Of a stretch of 64,000 nt of DNA, positions 17,742 to 26,554 are shown in pieces. The notes under the pieces are model-generated. The model was not told the DNA's origin and ran no database searches. It saw only the letters and a list, made by a program, of their open reading frames with translations. Each line of letters starts with the position of its first letter. Position 1 is the stretch's first letter. This DNA is from Pullulanibacillus camelliae (GTDB taxonomy: Bacteria; Bacillota; Bacilli; Bacillales; Sporolactobacillaceae). Where the stretch lies: positions 1-64,000 of the forward strand of contig NZ_BMIR01000010.1 of NCBI RefSeq assembly GCF_014642655.1, given 5' to 3'. Made by a program: the position numbers and the translations under genes.

Positions 17742-17903
17742 ATACTATCAGAATGTATAACTTCACTGACGCTCATAAAGGAAGGGAGTATAAGGCGGGC
17801 TTTGACTTTCGCCACCTGAGGCTTGCGGGCACCCTAAGTGTGTGATTGGCAAAAATCACATCAGGAGTACCAGCGAAGTGGTGCAAGTCAAGTTTTCTAA
17901 TAA
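17740..17903 (+). repeat. Repeat family A, copy 3
   Basis: Starts with TATACTATCAGAA on the opuC terminator U-tract and ends at CAAGTTTTCTAATAA; about 158 bp between junction motifs. The interior is close to copy 1 (GGGAGTATAAGGCGGGCTT, GTGTGATTGGCAAAAATCAC, AGGAGTACCAGCGAAGTGG). The remaining 100 bases to the next gene show nothing recognisable. Confidence 0.85.
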
Positions 17904-18011
17904 TTTAGGTCATCGTGTGTTATATGATTATACACGAAATGGACTAGCACTGGATACAAGGTTTCCCTATAATAAGAGCAACGACTAGAATGAAGCAAAG
18001 GAATGATCGCG

Positions 18012-18899
18012 ATGGAGGAAGGCTACATTTCTGTGACAGGTGGGAACATTTATTATAAAAAAGTGGGTGTGGGACCGAAGCTGCCCCTTATTCTGCTCCA
18101 TGGGGGTCCTGGTGGAACACATCGATCGATGAAGGCGTTAGAAGCCCTTGGTGATGAGCGGACAGTCATTTTTTATGATCAGCTGGGTTCAGGGCGTTCT
18201 GATCACCCGACAGATCCCTCACTTTGGCACATTGAGCGTTTTGTTGATGAATTGGCACAAATCCGTGAAGCGCTTGACCTTCAGCAGCTTCATATATTGG
18301 GACATTCTTGGGGGACGATGCTGGCCGCATCCTATTTGTTAACGCAGCCGCAAGGAGTTCATAGCATCATTTTTTCTGGGCCCTGTTTAAGTGCTCCGCA
18401 ATGGGCGAAGGACCAAGAGGAACATCGAAAAGCACTGCCTGTAGATGTACAAAAAACACTGGAAAAGTGTGAAAAACTAGGGATGACGGATTCTGAAGAG
18501 TACAAAGCTGCCGTGAAGGTTTTTAATAAGCACTTTGTCAATCGCTTTGGAAAAAAGCCGAAAGAACCCCGGCCGAAGGAAGCACAATCTAATGAAGAGG
18601 TCTATCATACGATGTGGGGGCCATCAGAATTTTATACAACAGGGAATCTCAAAAGCTTTGATGTTACAGACCGTCTATCAGAAATTCGCATCCCAGCACT
18701 TTTCACCTGCGGACGTTATGACGAAGCAACGCCTGCAACAACAGAGTCTTATAGTAAAAAGCTACCAGGCTCCCAATTGCACGTTTTTGAAAAAAGTGCC
18801 CATGTACCTTATATAGAGGAGCCGGAAGAATATCGTCGCGTCATACGTCAATTTCTACACGATGTAGAAATGAATGAAAGACGTGTAAAAGGACTTTAG
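18012..18899 (+). CDS. Proline iminopeptidase-type alpha/beta hydrolase (S33)
   Basis: A 295-residue alpha/beta hydrolase. The oxyanion motif HGGPGG is near residue 33, followed by YDQLGSGRSD, the nucleophile elbow GHSWGT (Ser near residue 101), a cap region, the acid in CGRYDEATP and the catalytic His in SAHVPYIEEP. This set is characteristic of proline iminopeptidases and related peptidases or amino-acid amidases. ATG 18012 is favoured over 18003 because AAAGGA is then 9 nt away. No signal peptide, so the enzyme is cytoplasmic. Substrate specificity inside the family is uncertain. Confidence 0.88.
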   Translation: MEEGYISVTGGNIYYKKVGVGPKLPLILLHGGPGGTHRSMKALEALGDERTVIFYDQLGSGRSDHPTDPSLWHIERFVDELAQIREALDLQQLHILGHSWGTMLAASYLLTQPQGVHSIIFSGPCLSAPQWAKDQEEHRKALPVDVQKTLEKCEKLGMTDSEEYKAAVKVFNKHFVNRFGKKPKEPRPKEAQSNEEVYHTMWGPSEFYTTGNLKSFDVTDRLSEIRIPALFTCGRYDEATPATTESYSKKLPGSQLHVFEKSAHVPYIEEPEEYRRVIRQFLHDVEMNERRVKGL

Positions 18900-18922
18900 G
18901 GGGAACTCCCTGAAGTTTTTTT
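18893..18922 (+). terminator. Terminator overlapping the peptidase stop codon
   Basis: ACTTTAGGG (18893-18901) pairs with CCCTGAAGT (18908-18916, one G-T pair), followed by T7. The stop codon lies inside the 5' arm. Confidence 0.75.
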
Positions 18923-18934
18923 ATAAAGAAAAGA

Positions 18935-19195
18935 AAGCATAAAATTTCTGGTTATGAGGACGGTGCGCGATTCCGCTCCAGGCCGCTCGCTTTCCGCGGG
19001 GGAGTGGTAAGCCTCCTCGTGCCTTCGCGCTACTAAGGTCCTTACCGCTTCTCCCACTGCCCGCAGGACTCTAATCTCTGCATCATGAGTCAGCGCTCCC
19101 ATCCACTTGACCAGGCAATGAAGCCTCTTTCATATTAGATGATGCTCTATACTAAGGACAAGGACCGGGAATGCTCTTCGCCCGGCTTTTCTTAT
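18935..19195 (+). repeat. Repeat family B, copy 2
   Basis: Starts AGCATAAAATTTCTGGTTAT 13 bases after a terminator T-run. The GC-rich fold core (CCGCGGGGGAGTGGTAAG with CTTACC and CCCGCAGGA) is well kept. The segment between GAGTCAGCG and CTCCCATCC is shorter than in copy 1. It ends in a terminator, CCGGG...CCCGG plus T-run, at about 19174-19195. Confidence 0.85.
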
Positions 19196-19242
19196 TTATA
19201 AAGGGTGACTCGCTTTTTCACCTTTGTCATTCCTTTTGGCTG

Positions 19243-19395
19243 CACAAAATATTTACCGCTGTTATATCTGCTGGGAAAAACGACTCATCAGGCTTTCAAT
19301 ATATGCTCATTCCGCTTTGGGTTGTTGCTTTTATTCTGCCTTGTCTTGGTGTTTGGCAAATCGGAATGAGGCATTATCGCTCAACAGGGTCTTAA
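19243..19395 (+). pseudogene. Possible C-terminal remnant of a membrane protein
   Basis: A frame without a credible start encodes a C-terminal-looking stretch with one clean hydrophobic helix (MLIPLWVVAFILPCLGVW) and a basic tail ending at TAA 19393-19395. It directly follows repeat B and lacks an RBS. It may be the tail of a gene cut off by past rearrangement, or chance. I cannot assign a family. Confidence 0.25.
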
Positions 19396-19400
19396 TTATT

Positions 19401-19466
19401 TTTAAATCATTAGGATTAAGCGTATAATATACGGTGGCTATAGGAATGGTAATAAACCATTCCTAT
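19401..19466 (+). promoter_or_regulatory. Efflux-pump promoter with 27-bp perfect palindromic operator
   Basis: TATAAT at 19423-19428 has a weak TTTAAA -35 at 16 bp spacing. Just downstream, ATAGGAATGGT (19440-19450) and ACCATTCCTAT (19456-19466) form a perfect 11-bp inverted repeat around AATAA. The position right after the likely transcription start suggests an operator for a dimeric repressor. No regulator gene is adjacent. Confidence 0.6.
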
Positions 19467-19512
19467 TTGTATGGGCGTGAAGAGAATTTGTTTGATGGAA
19501 AGAAGCGGTAGT

Positions 19513-20952
19513 ATGAAAGAAAATAAGCGGTATCCTTGGCTTGTCCTGTCTGTGACAAGTTTAGGTGTTTTATTATCAATGTTAAACTTGAGTACGTTAA
19601 ATGTAGCTTTGCCAGAGGTTTCGAATCATTTTCATGCTGGAGCGGTGGCTTCCAACTGGATCTTGCTTTCGTATATGTTGTTTAACACAGTACTCATATT
19701 AGTTTTTGGAAAGCTTGCGGACATCTATGGCCGGCGCAAGCTTTATTTGTTTGGATTGAGTGAATTTACGATTGTGAGTTTATTGATTGGCTTTTCTCCT
19801 AACATTTGGGTGCTGATCCTCTTACGCATTTTACAAGCTGTTGGGGGCGCACTCGTCATTACGAATACAACGCCGCTTATCACCGATGCGTTTGATAAGC
19901 GGCGGTTAGGAACGGCTTTAAGTGTGAATGTTCTAATTGCCTCCATTGCCCAGCTTGCAGGTCCTGTACTCGGTGGGGGATTGGGGTTTGCTTTAGGCTG
20001 GCGTTGGGTGTTTTGGTTCAATGTGCCGCTTGGTGTTATCGGGGTCATTTGGGGATATTTTGTCTTGAGACCAGTGCCTGGCAAAGCGCGTGGAGAAGGC
20101 ATTGATTGGCTGGGAAATATCACGGTTTTCTTAGGGCTTGGTGGGTTGATTTTTGCTCTGTCTGAAGGGGGAATTGTCGGGTGGAGCAGTCCATCTGTTA
20201 TGATTGGGCTCGTTGCCTTTGTCATCTTTATTCTTGCCTTCGTATGGGTTGAAAAAGGAGCGAGATTCCCAATGATCGACTTTTCTTTATTCAGTGAACG
20301 CGCGTATACAATGGCAAACGTGGCGACTTTTATTAATTCACTTGCTCGTTCGTCTATCGTTCTGTTGATTGCGTTGTTCTTTCAAGTGGTTGATCATGAA
20401 AATGCCTTTGTTGCTGGGTTAAAGGTGTTGCCTGTGACGATTGGCATGATCATTGCTTCACCTATTGTTGGGGCATTAACGGTTAAATATAGCCCACGCC
20501 TCTTATCGACGTCTGGATTGCTCGGCACCTGTATTGGTATGTGTCTTCTCGTTTGGAATATCGGACCAGATGCTTCATTATTCTGGATCAGCCTTGGGCA
20601 GCTATTAATTGGACTAGGAACAGGGATTTTCCAAACACCGAATACCCAATCGATCATGCTTTCTGTTCCAACGGAGAGAAGAGGGGTTGCGAACGGACTG
20701 CGCTCAATGCTTCAGAGCATGGGTCAGGTCATCAGTACTGCTTTGTCATTAATGATCGTGACCAGTGCACTTCCTCCGCGGTTGAAAGATACGATTTATG
20801 CCGGAACAAGTGCGCAAATTAACACGCATGATATCGTTTTGATTTCTAATGGCTATCGTCTAGCGTTTATTGTTATGATGGTTTTAACGATCCTTGCCAT
20901 TCTTGCTTCGTATTTTCGGAGTACAGGTAAGCAGACAAATCAACTCAGCTAG
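19513..20952 (+). CDS. MFS drug-efflux transporter, DHA2 (14-helix) family
   Basis: About 479 residues with 14 predicted helices. The N-terminal LSMLNLSTLNVALPEV, motif A GKLADIYGRRKLYLFG, motif C-like LAGPVLGGGLGFALGWRWVFWFNVPLGVIG and GTGIFQTPNTQS are typical of EmrB/QacA-type proton antiporters. ATG 19513 is chosen as the family-like start; frame codons upstream at 19471 and 19495 are possible, none with a strong RBS. Control by the palindrome upstream suggests inducible efflux. The substrate is unknown. Confidence 0.9.
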   Translation: MKENKRYPWLVLSVTSLGVLLSMLNLSTLNVALPEVSNHFHAGAVASNWILLSYMLFNTVLILVFGKLADIYGRRKLYLFGLSEFTIVSLLIGFSPNIWVLILLRILQAVGGALVITNTTPLITDAFDKRRLGTALSVNVLIASIAQLAGPVLGGGLGFALGWRWVFWFNVPLGVIGVIWGYFVLRPVPGKARGEGIDWLGNITVFLGLGGLIFALSEGGIVGWSSPSVMIGLVAFVIFILAFVWVEKGARFPMIDFSLFSERAYTMANVATFINSLARSSIVLLIALFFQVVDHENAFVAGLKVLPVTIGMIIASPIVGALTVKYSPRLLSTSGLLGTCIGMCLLVWNIGPDASLFWISLGQLLIGLGTGIFQTPNTQSIMLSVPTERRGVANGLRSMLQSMGQVISTALSLMIVTSALPPRLKDTIYAGTSAQINTHDIVLISNGYRLAFIVMMVLTILAILASYFRSTGKQTNQLS

Positions 20953-20984
20953 CATGACTAATAGTTTTTTTCAAATAATAAAAA

Positions 20985-21175
20985 GGCATAACGTTTTGAG
21001 GGCTGATTACAATGGTAGGCACTCACTTCCCTCAGGACCTAGTATCACATCGTGAGTCAGCAGAGGTTCGCGACGTAAGATTTTAGAGTGTTCCCGAATT
21101 TTTCGCGTGCGCTCTAATCCATCATATCAAGAGTATCCAGCGAGGCGGTACAGGCCAAGTTTTAATGATCTATAT
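20985..21175 (+). repeat. Decayed composite of repeat B and repeat A
   Basis: GGCATAACGTTTTGAGG resembles a worn B left end. CCTAGTATCACATCGTGAGTCAGC and TTTTAGAGTGTTCCCGAAT match the right half of B copies 1 and 3. The end GAGTATCCAGCGAGGCGGTACAGGCCAAGTTTTAAT matches the right end of A. There is no B terminator, so this is an old, deleted copy. Confidence 0.6.
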
Positions 21176-21188
21176 AAAGCAGTAGTAA

Positions 21189-21222
21189 AAAAAGCATGGA
21201 TGCAAAGTCATCCATGCTTTTT
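21189..21222. terminator. Bidirectional terminator between MFS and aprX
   Basis: Perfect 14-bp stem AAAAAGCATGGATG / CATCCATGCTTTTT with a 6-nt loop. The A-run and T-run serve both converging genes; aprX ends at 21238. Confidence 0.85.
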
Positions 21223-21237
21223 GGTGAATTGTTCTAT

Positions 21238-22566
21238 TTAATTTTTGGGTACGCTATTCTCAGCGTTGATATAACCGGCACCATAGGTATTCGGGGCCTT
21301 ATCTGTCCAAAGATCGGCACCGTTTTTAATCCATTCCTTTACTTGGTCTGGTGAGGCATCAGGGCGTTGCTGCTTGATTAATGCAGCAATGCCTGCACAG
21401 ATAGGAGTGGCCATTGACGTTCCAGATAGACTAAAGTATTGTGTGCCGATACGACTTGATTTCTGTGTTTTATCTAAATAAGAATTAGGGGAGCGTAAGG
21501 AAATGATATTGACACCAGGAACAACGATATCTGGCTTTGTGATACCGTAGGGGGTCGGTCCACGGCTAGAGAAGCTGGCAATGATGTCATCATCGCGAAC
21601 AACTGTGTTATTATCATCCAAAGCCCCGACGGTAATGATCTTATCACTAATGCCAGGGCTTGATATTGTATTGGCATCTGGACCTTCATTTCCTGCAGCT
21701 ACACAAACGATGATCCCTGCATCCCAAGCTTTTTCAACCATCTTTACCATGGGGTCGGCATTTTCGTTAGGATAGTTTTGGACGGGTGCCCCAAGTGACA
21801 TGCTAATAATATCAATAGGATCATCCGCATGCTCTTCATTGTAAGTGATGCACCAGTCAATCCCCTGCATGATGGTTTCCAAGGAGCCGGAACCCATTTT
21901 ATTTAACACTTTAACACCGATAAGATTGGCTTCTGGAGCAGGACCTTGGTATTGTCCAGAAGAGGCTGAGCCATCACTGGCAACGTCTCCTGCACAGTGT
22001 GTACCGTGACCGTTATCATCATAGGGGGTTGTTTTATTGTTAACCAAATCAACAAAGTCCTTGATTCTTCCAGAGAGATCCTCATGAGGATAGATACCAG
22101 TATCTACAACGGCAACGGTTGTACCCTTCCCGGTTAATTGCGTTTGATTTCTTTTAATATTTTTGGCATGGGCGGCATTAACCGCCACGTCTAACATGGC
22201 ATGTACCTCGGTATTGAAGTACACCTTATGAATAGTGTCATTATTGGTGAGTAGGTTTTCAAGTCCTTTTGGTGTGACGTCGGCTGTACAACAAGAAATG
22301 CGTGGAAAGGACTTACGAATTTTGTTTCTAGCGTGTTTTTGAACGGTCTTATTGACTTCGATGCACCCTTGATCATGTTGTCCTTCTTTAAACTCTATAA
22401 CGACTGTCATTTTTTTGTATTTTTTTAGTGAAGCTTCAAAAAATTGATGAAGAAAGCAAGGGGTCCACTTAAAAGGTTTATAGAGATGGATTATGGCTTC
22501 TCTTAGAGGTTTGTCAAGTCTATGGGCTTCAGAGCGAACAAATTGAATCATAGAATAGCCAAACAT
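21238..22566 (-). CDS. aprX: Intracellular subtilisin-like serine protease AprX
   Basis: 442 residues, the same length as B. subtilis AprX, and with the same MFGYSM start and LYKPFKWTPCFLH segment. Catalytic triad: Asp in VAVVDTGIYPH (about residue 155), His in DDNGHGTHCAGD (about residue 187) and Ser in LSGTSMATPICAG; the oxyanion Asn is in AAGNEGP. There is no signal peptide, so it is a cytoplasmic S8 peptidase; the first 140 residues are an N-terminal extension. ATG 22566 has AAAGGG upstream; the upstream ATG 22590 would add eight residues not found in AprX. Monocistronic. Confidence 0.94.
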   Translation of the reverse strand: MFGYSMIQFVRSEAHRLDKPLREAIIHLYKPFKWTPCFLHQFFEASLKKYKKMTVVIEFKEGQHDQGCIEVNKTVQKHARNKIRKSFPRISCCTADVTPKGLENLLTNNDTIHKVYFNTEVHAMLDVAVNAAHAKNIKRNQTQLTGKGTTVAVVDTGIYPHEDLSGRIKDFVDLVNNKTTPYDDNGHGTHCAGDVASDGSASSGQYQGPAPEANLIGVKVLNKMGSGSLETIMQGIDWCITYNEEHADDPIDIISMSLGAPVQNYPNENADPMVKMVEKAWDAGIIVCVAAGNEGPDANTISSPGISDKIITVGALDDNNTVVRDDDIIASFSSRGPTPYGITKPDIVVPGVNIISLRSPNSYLDKTQKSSRIGTQYFSLSGTSMATPICAGIAALIKQQRPDASPDQVKEWIKNGADLWTDKAPNTYGAGYINAENSVPKN

Positions 22567-22789
22567 ATCTATCACTACCCTTTCTATCATTTTTAACAGA
22601 CTATGAGAGAAAGGAGCATGGTGAAACGGTAAAGGTCCAATTTTAGCAACGATTGGCGCTTGTCTCTAATTCTGTAGCAGGCGAAAAATGGAGTGACCAG
22701 GCGATATGAGATTTTGGTTTCATCAAAACCTCCTCAATGAGAAGATATTAAGAGAGAGCAATCTATCCCGCGCGCTGAGTATGAGGCTA

Positions 22790-22865
22790 GCGGGCATCTT
22801 AGTATGTGATTTGAAAAATCAGATCAGGAGTGCTTGTAGAGGGTGCAAGTTGAATTTTCTTAGCA
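22790..22865 (+). repeat. Repeat family A fragment
   Basis: CGGGCATCTTAGTATGTGATTTG, AAAATCAGATCAGGAGTGC and GGTGCAAGTTGAATTTTCTTAG match the right half of family A; the left half is missing or unrecognisable. The rest of the 22567-22947 gap holds only AT-rich sequence. Confidence 0.55.
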
Positions 22866-22947
22866 GATTTCAACAAATAAGGAAGGAAAGAGTATATAAT
22901 GAACGTTGAATGACTGTAACTTCTAGGGAGCTAAGGAGAAATGTCTT

Positions 22948-23859
22948 TTGACGGGGTTTAATCAACAATTTATCTATTCAGTGATCATTATTGCTTTAGG
23001 TTATTTACTTAAGCGGTTTAATATTCTCAAAGAAAAAGATGGTGAAGGGCTTTCGCGAATTGTCTTTAACCTCACATTACCAGCCCTTATTGTGGTAACG
23101 TTTAATGATATGACATTGGATTTTTCCCTTGTGCTATTGATCATAAGTGCCATCGTTTATGGGGGATTGATTGCTAGCATTGGCTTATTGGTTTATAAAA
23201 AGGAAACAAGAAGGATAAAAGGGATGCTAGGAATGATGGTCCCAGGATTTAATATTGGGCTGTTTGCCTATCCTCTAGTTGAGGGAATCTGGGGGCAAAA
23301 GGGACTTCAGTATTTCGGCATGTTTGATGTTGGCAATGCTTTTATTGTCTTTGGCTTGATTTACATTATTGGGAGCTTCTATTCCAATGAAGACGTGCAG
23401 CTTGATGTAAAATTTATTATGTTGAAAATGTTAAAATCGATTCCTTTTATGACGTATATGATTGTGTGTCTCCTTAACATCTTAGACTGGCATCTTCCGG
23501 CACCAGTGATTCATGTGTCGAAGCTCATTTCTGTTGCCAATATGCCAATGTCCTTGCTTTTATTAGGACTCTACCTTAATTTTTCTTTTGATAAAAGCTA
23601 TAATAAATTAATTTTAAAATTCATGTCGATTCGTTATGTCATCGGGTTAGCTCTGGGCATCTTATTATTCTTCATTCTACCAATGGGTGACATGTTTAAA
23701 TATACTTTACTATTAGGTCTTATTCTCCCAACCTCTGTTTCCGTGCTTCCCTATGCAATAGAACTTGGCTATGATCAGAGATTCGCAGGAACCGTATCCA
23801 ATCTCACCATTCTCATCAGCTTTTTTCTTTTGTGGGGAATTGGCAATTTTATCATTTAA
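22948..23859 (+). CDS. AEC-family (auxin efflux carrier-like) transporter
   Basis: A 303-residue protein with about ten helices in the AEC pattern: two inverted halves. The N-terminal GYLLKRFNILKEKDGEGLSR and LTLPALIVVTFND are conserved, as is the break motif PGFNIGLFAYPLVEGIWG in the middle and LILPTSVSVLPYAIELG near the end. The family exports or imports small carboxylates such as malate. TTG 22948 is chosen because AAGGAG lies 9 nt upstream. Single gene with its own terminator. Confidence 0.88.
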   Translation: MTGFNQQFIYSVIIIALGYLLKRFNILKEKDGEGLSRIVFNLTLPALIVVTFNDMTLDFSLVLLIISAIVYGGLIASIGLLVYKKETRRIKGMLGMMVPGFNIGLFAYPLVEGIWGQKGLQYFGMFDVGNAFIVFGLIYIIGSFYSNEDVQLDVKFIMLKMLKSIPFMTYMIVCLLNILDWHLPAPVIHVSKLISVANMPMSLLLLGLYLNFSFDKSYNKLILKFMSIRYVIGLALGILLFFILPMGDMFKYTLLLGLILPTSVSVLPYAIELGYDQRFAGTVSNLTILISFFLLWGIGNFII

Positions 23860-23902
23860 ATAGAGATGAATGTGACTATTAAAAGATTTATAGGAAAATA
23901 AA

Positions 23903-23931
23903 GTCCTTTGGAGTAGCCAAGGGACTTTTTC
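23903..23931 (+). terminator. Terminator of the AEC transporter
   Basis: GTCCTTTGG (23903-23911) pairs with CCAAGGGAC (23917-23925, one T-G pair), then T5. Confidence 0.8.
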
Positions 23932-24111
23932 TTATTTAAATGAAAGTATGGAAGTTTTTTTAAAAATAAGGTTTGAGTCAAATATGAATTGGGTATTTAC
24001 CCATTAGTGTAAGTGTCTAAACTAATGAATACGCTGTGTTAATGAGATAGAAAGAGGCGTGCAGCAATGAACCTGAAGAGTGATGTTTTTCAAAGGGAGG
24101 TCATGTAGAGG

Positions 24112-24267
24112 ATGAAAGTGGAATTTGAAGAGAGACTAAGAAAAGAATTTGAGCAAAGATTAAATAGACAACTCACAATGAAGGAAATTCATTTTATATT
24201 TTGGATGGCTAAAAAAATGGAAAAAGAGCAGGCGTCTCATGCACAAGTACATCACTTCAATGAGTAA
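24112..24267 (+). CDS. Small hypothetical protein (51 residues)
   Basis: ATG 24112 opens a 51-codon frame ending at TAA 24265. The product is highly charged and helical (KVEFEERLRKEFEQRLN, then FWMAKKMEKEQ) with His-rich C-terminus, unlike random sequence. The RBS is weak (AGAGG next to the start; GGGAGG 18 nt upstream). No family recognised. The rest of the 23932-24545 gap shows no other gene, RNA or repeat. Confidence 0.45.
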   Translation: MKVEFEERLRKEFEQRLNRQLTMKEIHFIFWMAKKMEKEQASHAQVHHFNE

Positions 24268-24545
24268 GTGGTGTAGTCATGTCTAGTCAGCATTAACCAA
24301 GAAAAAATGAAAGCCCTGCCATTAGCGAGGACCTATAATGTCTAGTTTTTTGTCAGTAAGCCATGGCGAAAACGGATGATTTATTATATAATGTGTCTTA
24401 CTCCATAGTTTCCCCCTTATTTATCTTCTTTTATGCTATTAGTATTTTTTCCTGAGCTCCTTATTAAAAAGAATGCTATGCTTTAACATCTTAGTCCCTA
24501 TGTTATGAATTATGTCAATAGAATGGCTAGAATAGGAGAGAGTTT

Positions 24546-25295
24546 ATGAAATTATGGTTAGGTGTTTTGGTGGTGTGCTGCCTGGTTTTAAGCGGCTGCC
24601 AGCTTAGTGCCCAAAGTTCAGAGAATACGAATACTAAGACTGTTCCAGTTACAAGAGTAATAGACGGGGACACGATTAAAGTGAAATTAAATGGGAAGGA
24701 GGAAACGGTGCGCTTTTTATTGGTCGATACCCCTGAGACACACCATCCGACTCTTGGTGTTCAGCCTTATGGGCAACAGGCAGCAGCTTATACGAAAAAG
24801 CTTTTAGAAGGCAAGACCATTCAGATTGAGCTGGCGAAAAATGGGGGAAGGGACAAATACGGACGGGTGCTTGCGTATCTTTTCATCGGCGGAAAATCAG
24901 TAGAAAAGCTCCTCCTTGAAAAGGGACTTGCACGCGTGGCCTATGTCTATCCACCCAATACGAAATATCTCGATACATATCGGCAAGCTGAGAAGAAGGC
25001 ACAAGACAGAAAGCTAAATATATGGCGTGTTGCCGGTTATGTTCAGGATGATGGCTATCATCCAGAAGTCATGAAAAGCGGTCAGGAAACGGCAGTGACA
25101 GCACCAAAATCGGAAAAGGGTGGCTTTGCTCCGGATCAGAATGGAAACTGTCATCAAAAGGTTAAGGGAAATATCAGTCAATCAGGAAAAATTTATCATT
25201 TACCAACTGATGCCTATTATGGACGCACCAAAGCTGAGCGATGCTTTAATACGGTAAAGGAAGCGGAACAAGCAGGATTTCGAGCGGTAAAATAA
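24546..25295 (+). CDS. Thermonuclease-family lipoprotein with sunset domain
   Basis: 249 residues. A lipoprotein signal ends at LSGC (Cys about residue 18), followed by a staphylococcal-nuclease domain (about residues 35-165): RVIDGDTIKV supplies the Ca-binding Asp, VRFLLVDTPE the catalytic Arg, and KYGRVLAYLF the second basic site after a conserved Asp. A C-terminal module (about residues 195-249) with CHQKVKGNIS...IYHLPTDAYYGRTKAERCF matches the sunset domain often attached to secreted nucleases. Extracellular, membrane-anchored DNA/RNA degradation is expected. ATG 24546 has TAGGAGAG. Gap 25296-25556 downstream has no clear element. Confidence 0.9.
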   Translation: MKLWLGVLVVCCLVLSGCQLSAQSSENTNTKTVPVTRVIDGDTIKVKLNGKEETVRFLLVDTPETHHPTLGVQPYGQQAAAYTKKLLEGKTIQIELAKNGGRDKYGRVLAYLFIGGKSVEKLLLEKGLARVAYVYPPNTKYLDTYRQAEKKAQDRKLNIWRVAGYVQDDGYHPEVMKSGQETAVTAPKSEKGGFAPDQNGNCHQKVKGNISQSGKIYHLPTDAYYGRTKAERCFNTVKEAEQAGFRAVK

Positions 25296-25556
25296 AGCTA
25301 TAGGGCTGTTCATAATGCCTTTTTAACGTGAACCGTCTGAAAAACCTCGTAATCAATACCTCTATATATCACTTAGGGTGATCCAGCCTATTAATCATCT
25401 TATTGTTATAAATTGAAAAGGGAACTCAGGTTGAAAAGGAAAGGATGAGGGGGAAGGAGAAAAAGGGTATCCCTCAAGAAGGGATGCCTGTTCTCGATCA
25501 TCTTGTGAGAAGAGTACATGGGCTAACTGAATATAAGCTTTCTGGTTGTATCCTGA

Positions 25557-26087
25557 TCAAGCACTTCCAGCAGCTGTCCGATGATCTTGATCAATCAGTT
25601 GATCCAAGGCAATGAGACGCGCAAGGGCTGTTCCTTTATCGATTTGCTTATAATGATGATGACCAGCGGGCTCTTCATCAGCTTCATCAGCTAACGCCAC
25701 AACACGTTGTAAGGGGCTTAAATGTAATTGTCCCTCAGGTAAATAGGAATCGGTATGCAAAAGGATGGCGAGGGCAATCGCTTTAGCGGCTTTAGGATTT
25801 TCACCGATGCGGATGAGCAGCTTATGTGCGCGATTAGCCCCTTTGATCGCATGAATATCGTTATCGCGATAAAGGCTAAAATCCCATTCTCCGTCTCTAT
25901 ACCAATTATAGTGCCCGATGTCATGTAAAAGGCCAGCCTTAGTTGCTAAATCAGGGTCAACATCAGCTTGCTTTGCAAAAGTATAAGCATATTCAGCAAC
26001 ATTTACGGCGTGGGCAATACCGGAACGCCGCAAGTATCTTTGTGTAATGGGATGTTTGAAGATCATTTCCAATGTGACCTGTCTCAT
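25557..26087 (-). CDS. HD-domain phosphohydrolase-like protein
   Basis: A 176-residue HD-domain protein: the first His is in NVAEYAYTFA or the adjacent AHAVNVAEY, the HD pair in GLLHDIGHYNWY (about residue 65), and a downstream Asp in ALADEADEEP. Family members hydrolyse nucleotides or phosphoesters; substrate unknown. The ATG at 26087 is chosen because AAGGAGG lies 8 nt upstream on the minus strand. The C-terminus (RTAAGSA) overlaps no other gene. Confidence 0.78.
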   Translation of the reverse strand: MRQVTLEMIFKHPITQRYLRRSGIAHAVNVAEYAYTFAKQADVDPDLATKAGLLHDIGHYNWYRDGEWDFSLYRDNDIHAIKGANRAHKLLIRIGENPKAAKAIALAILLHTDSYLPEGQLHLSPLQRVVALADEADEEPAGHHHYKQIDKGTALARLIALDQLIDQDHRTAAGSA

Positions 26088-26212
26088 AACAAAGACCTCC
26101 TTAAGAAAGTTATCCACAGCATAAGATATATTGTTGTAGACTATATCATGTGAAGCGTTTCCAGTGCAAGCCTAAAAAACTGTTGCAAAAATAGAAAAAA
26201 ACATCCAGAGGT

Positions 26213-26455
26213 TTATTGCCCTGAGGATGCTTTTTCTCTTATTTCAGCTTTAATCTCATTATAAGCTTGGTCGAGATTGCGTAGACGTAAGATCAGATCC
26301 ATTTTTTTATGGCGCGTATCATAAATAACCGAAGCGACAATAGAACGGTAATAGCTGTTAGCGGCATGAATCGGTTTGACTGCGTCTTTATTCTTTTCAA
26401 TATGAATTCTTAAAGCTTCTTTAAAATAATCAACACTGAAAATATCGGTATTCAT
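26213..26455 (-). CDS. Conserved-looking hypothetical protein (80 residues)
   Basis: A small, mostly helical, basic/acidic protein (MNTDIFSVDYFKEALRIH..., RHKKMDLILRLRNLDQAY). No family recognised with confidence. ATG 26455 follows AGAGGTGCAGGA; an earlier in-frame ATG (26488) lacks an RBS. It shares orientation with the B3/4-domain gene upstream (100 bp gap) and the HD gene downstream, so a three-gene transcript is possible. Confidence 0.6.
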   Translation of the reverse strand: MNTDIFSVDYFKEALRIHIEKNKDAVKPIHAANSYYRSIVASVIYDTRHKKMDLILRLRNLDQAYNEIKAEIREKASSGQ

Positions 26456-26554
26456 TCCTGCACCTCTTTGTAAATAGGTTACTAGCATTAGCGAAATAAA
26501 GCCTGTTTGCTTCTTTGCTATTTCATTAAGACTTGCAAATAAGTCAAGTTTTCT

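Noticed and set aside
25445-25614. 57-codon frame after the nuclease lipoprotein gene
   Set aside because: It overlaps the end of the HD-domain gene in antisense and has a poorly spaced RBS; composition is not convincing.
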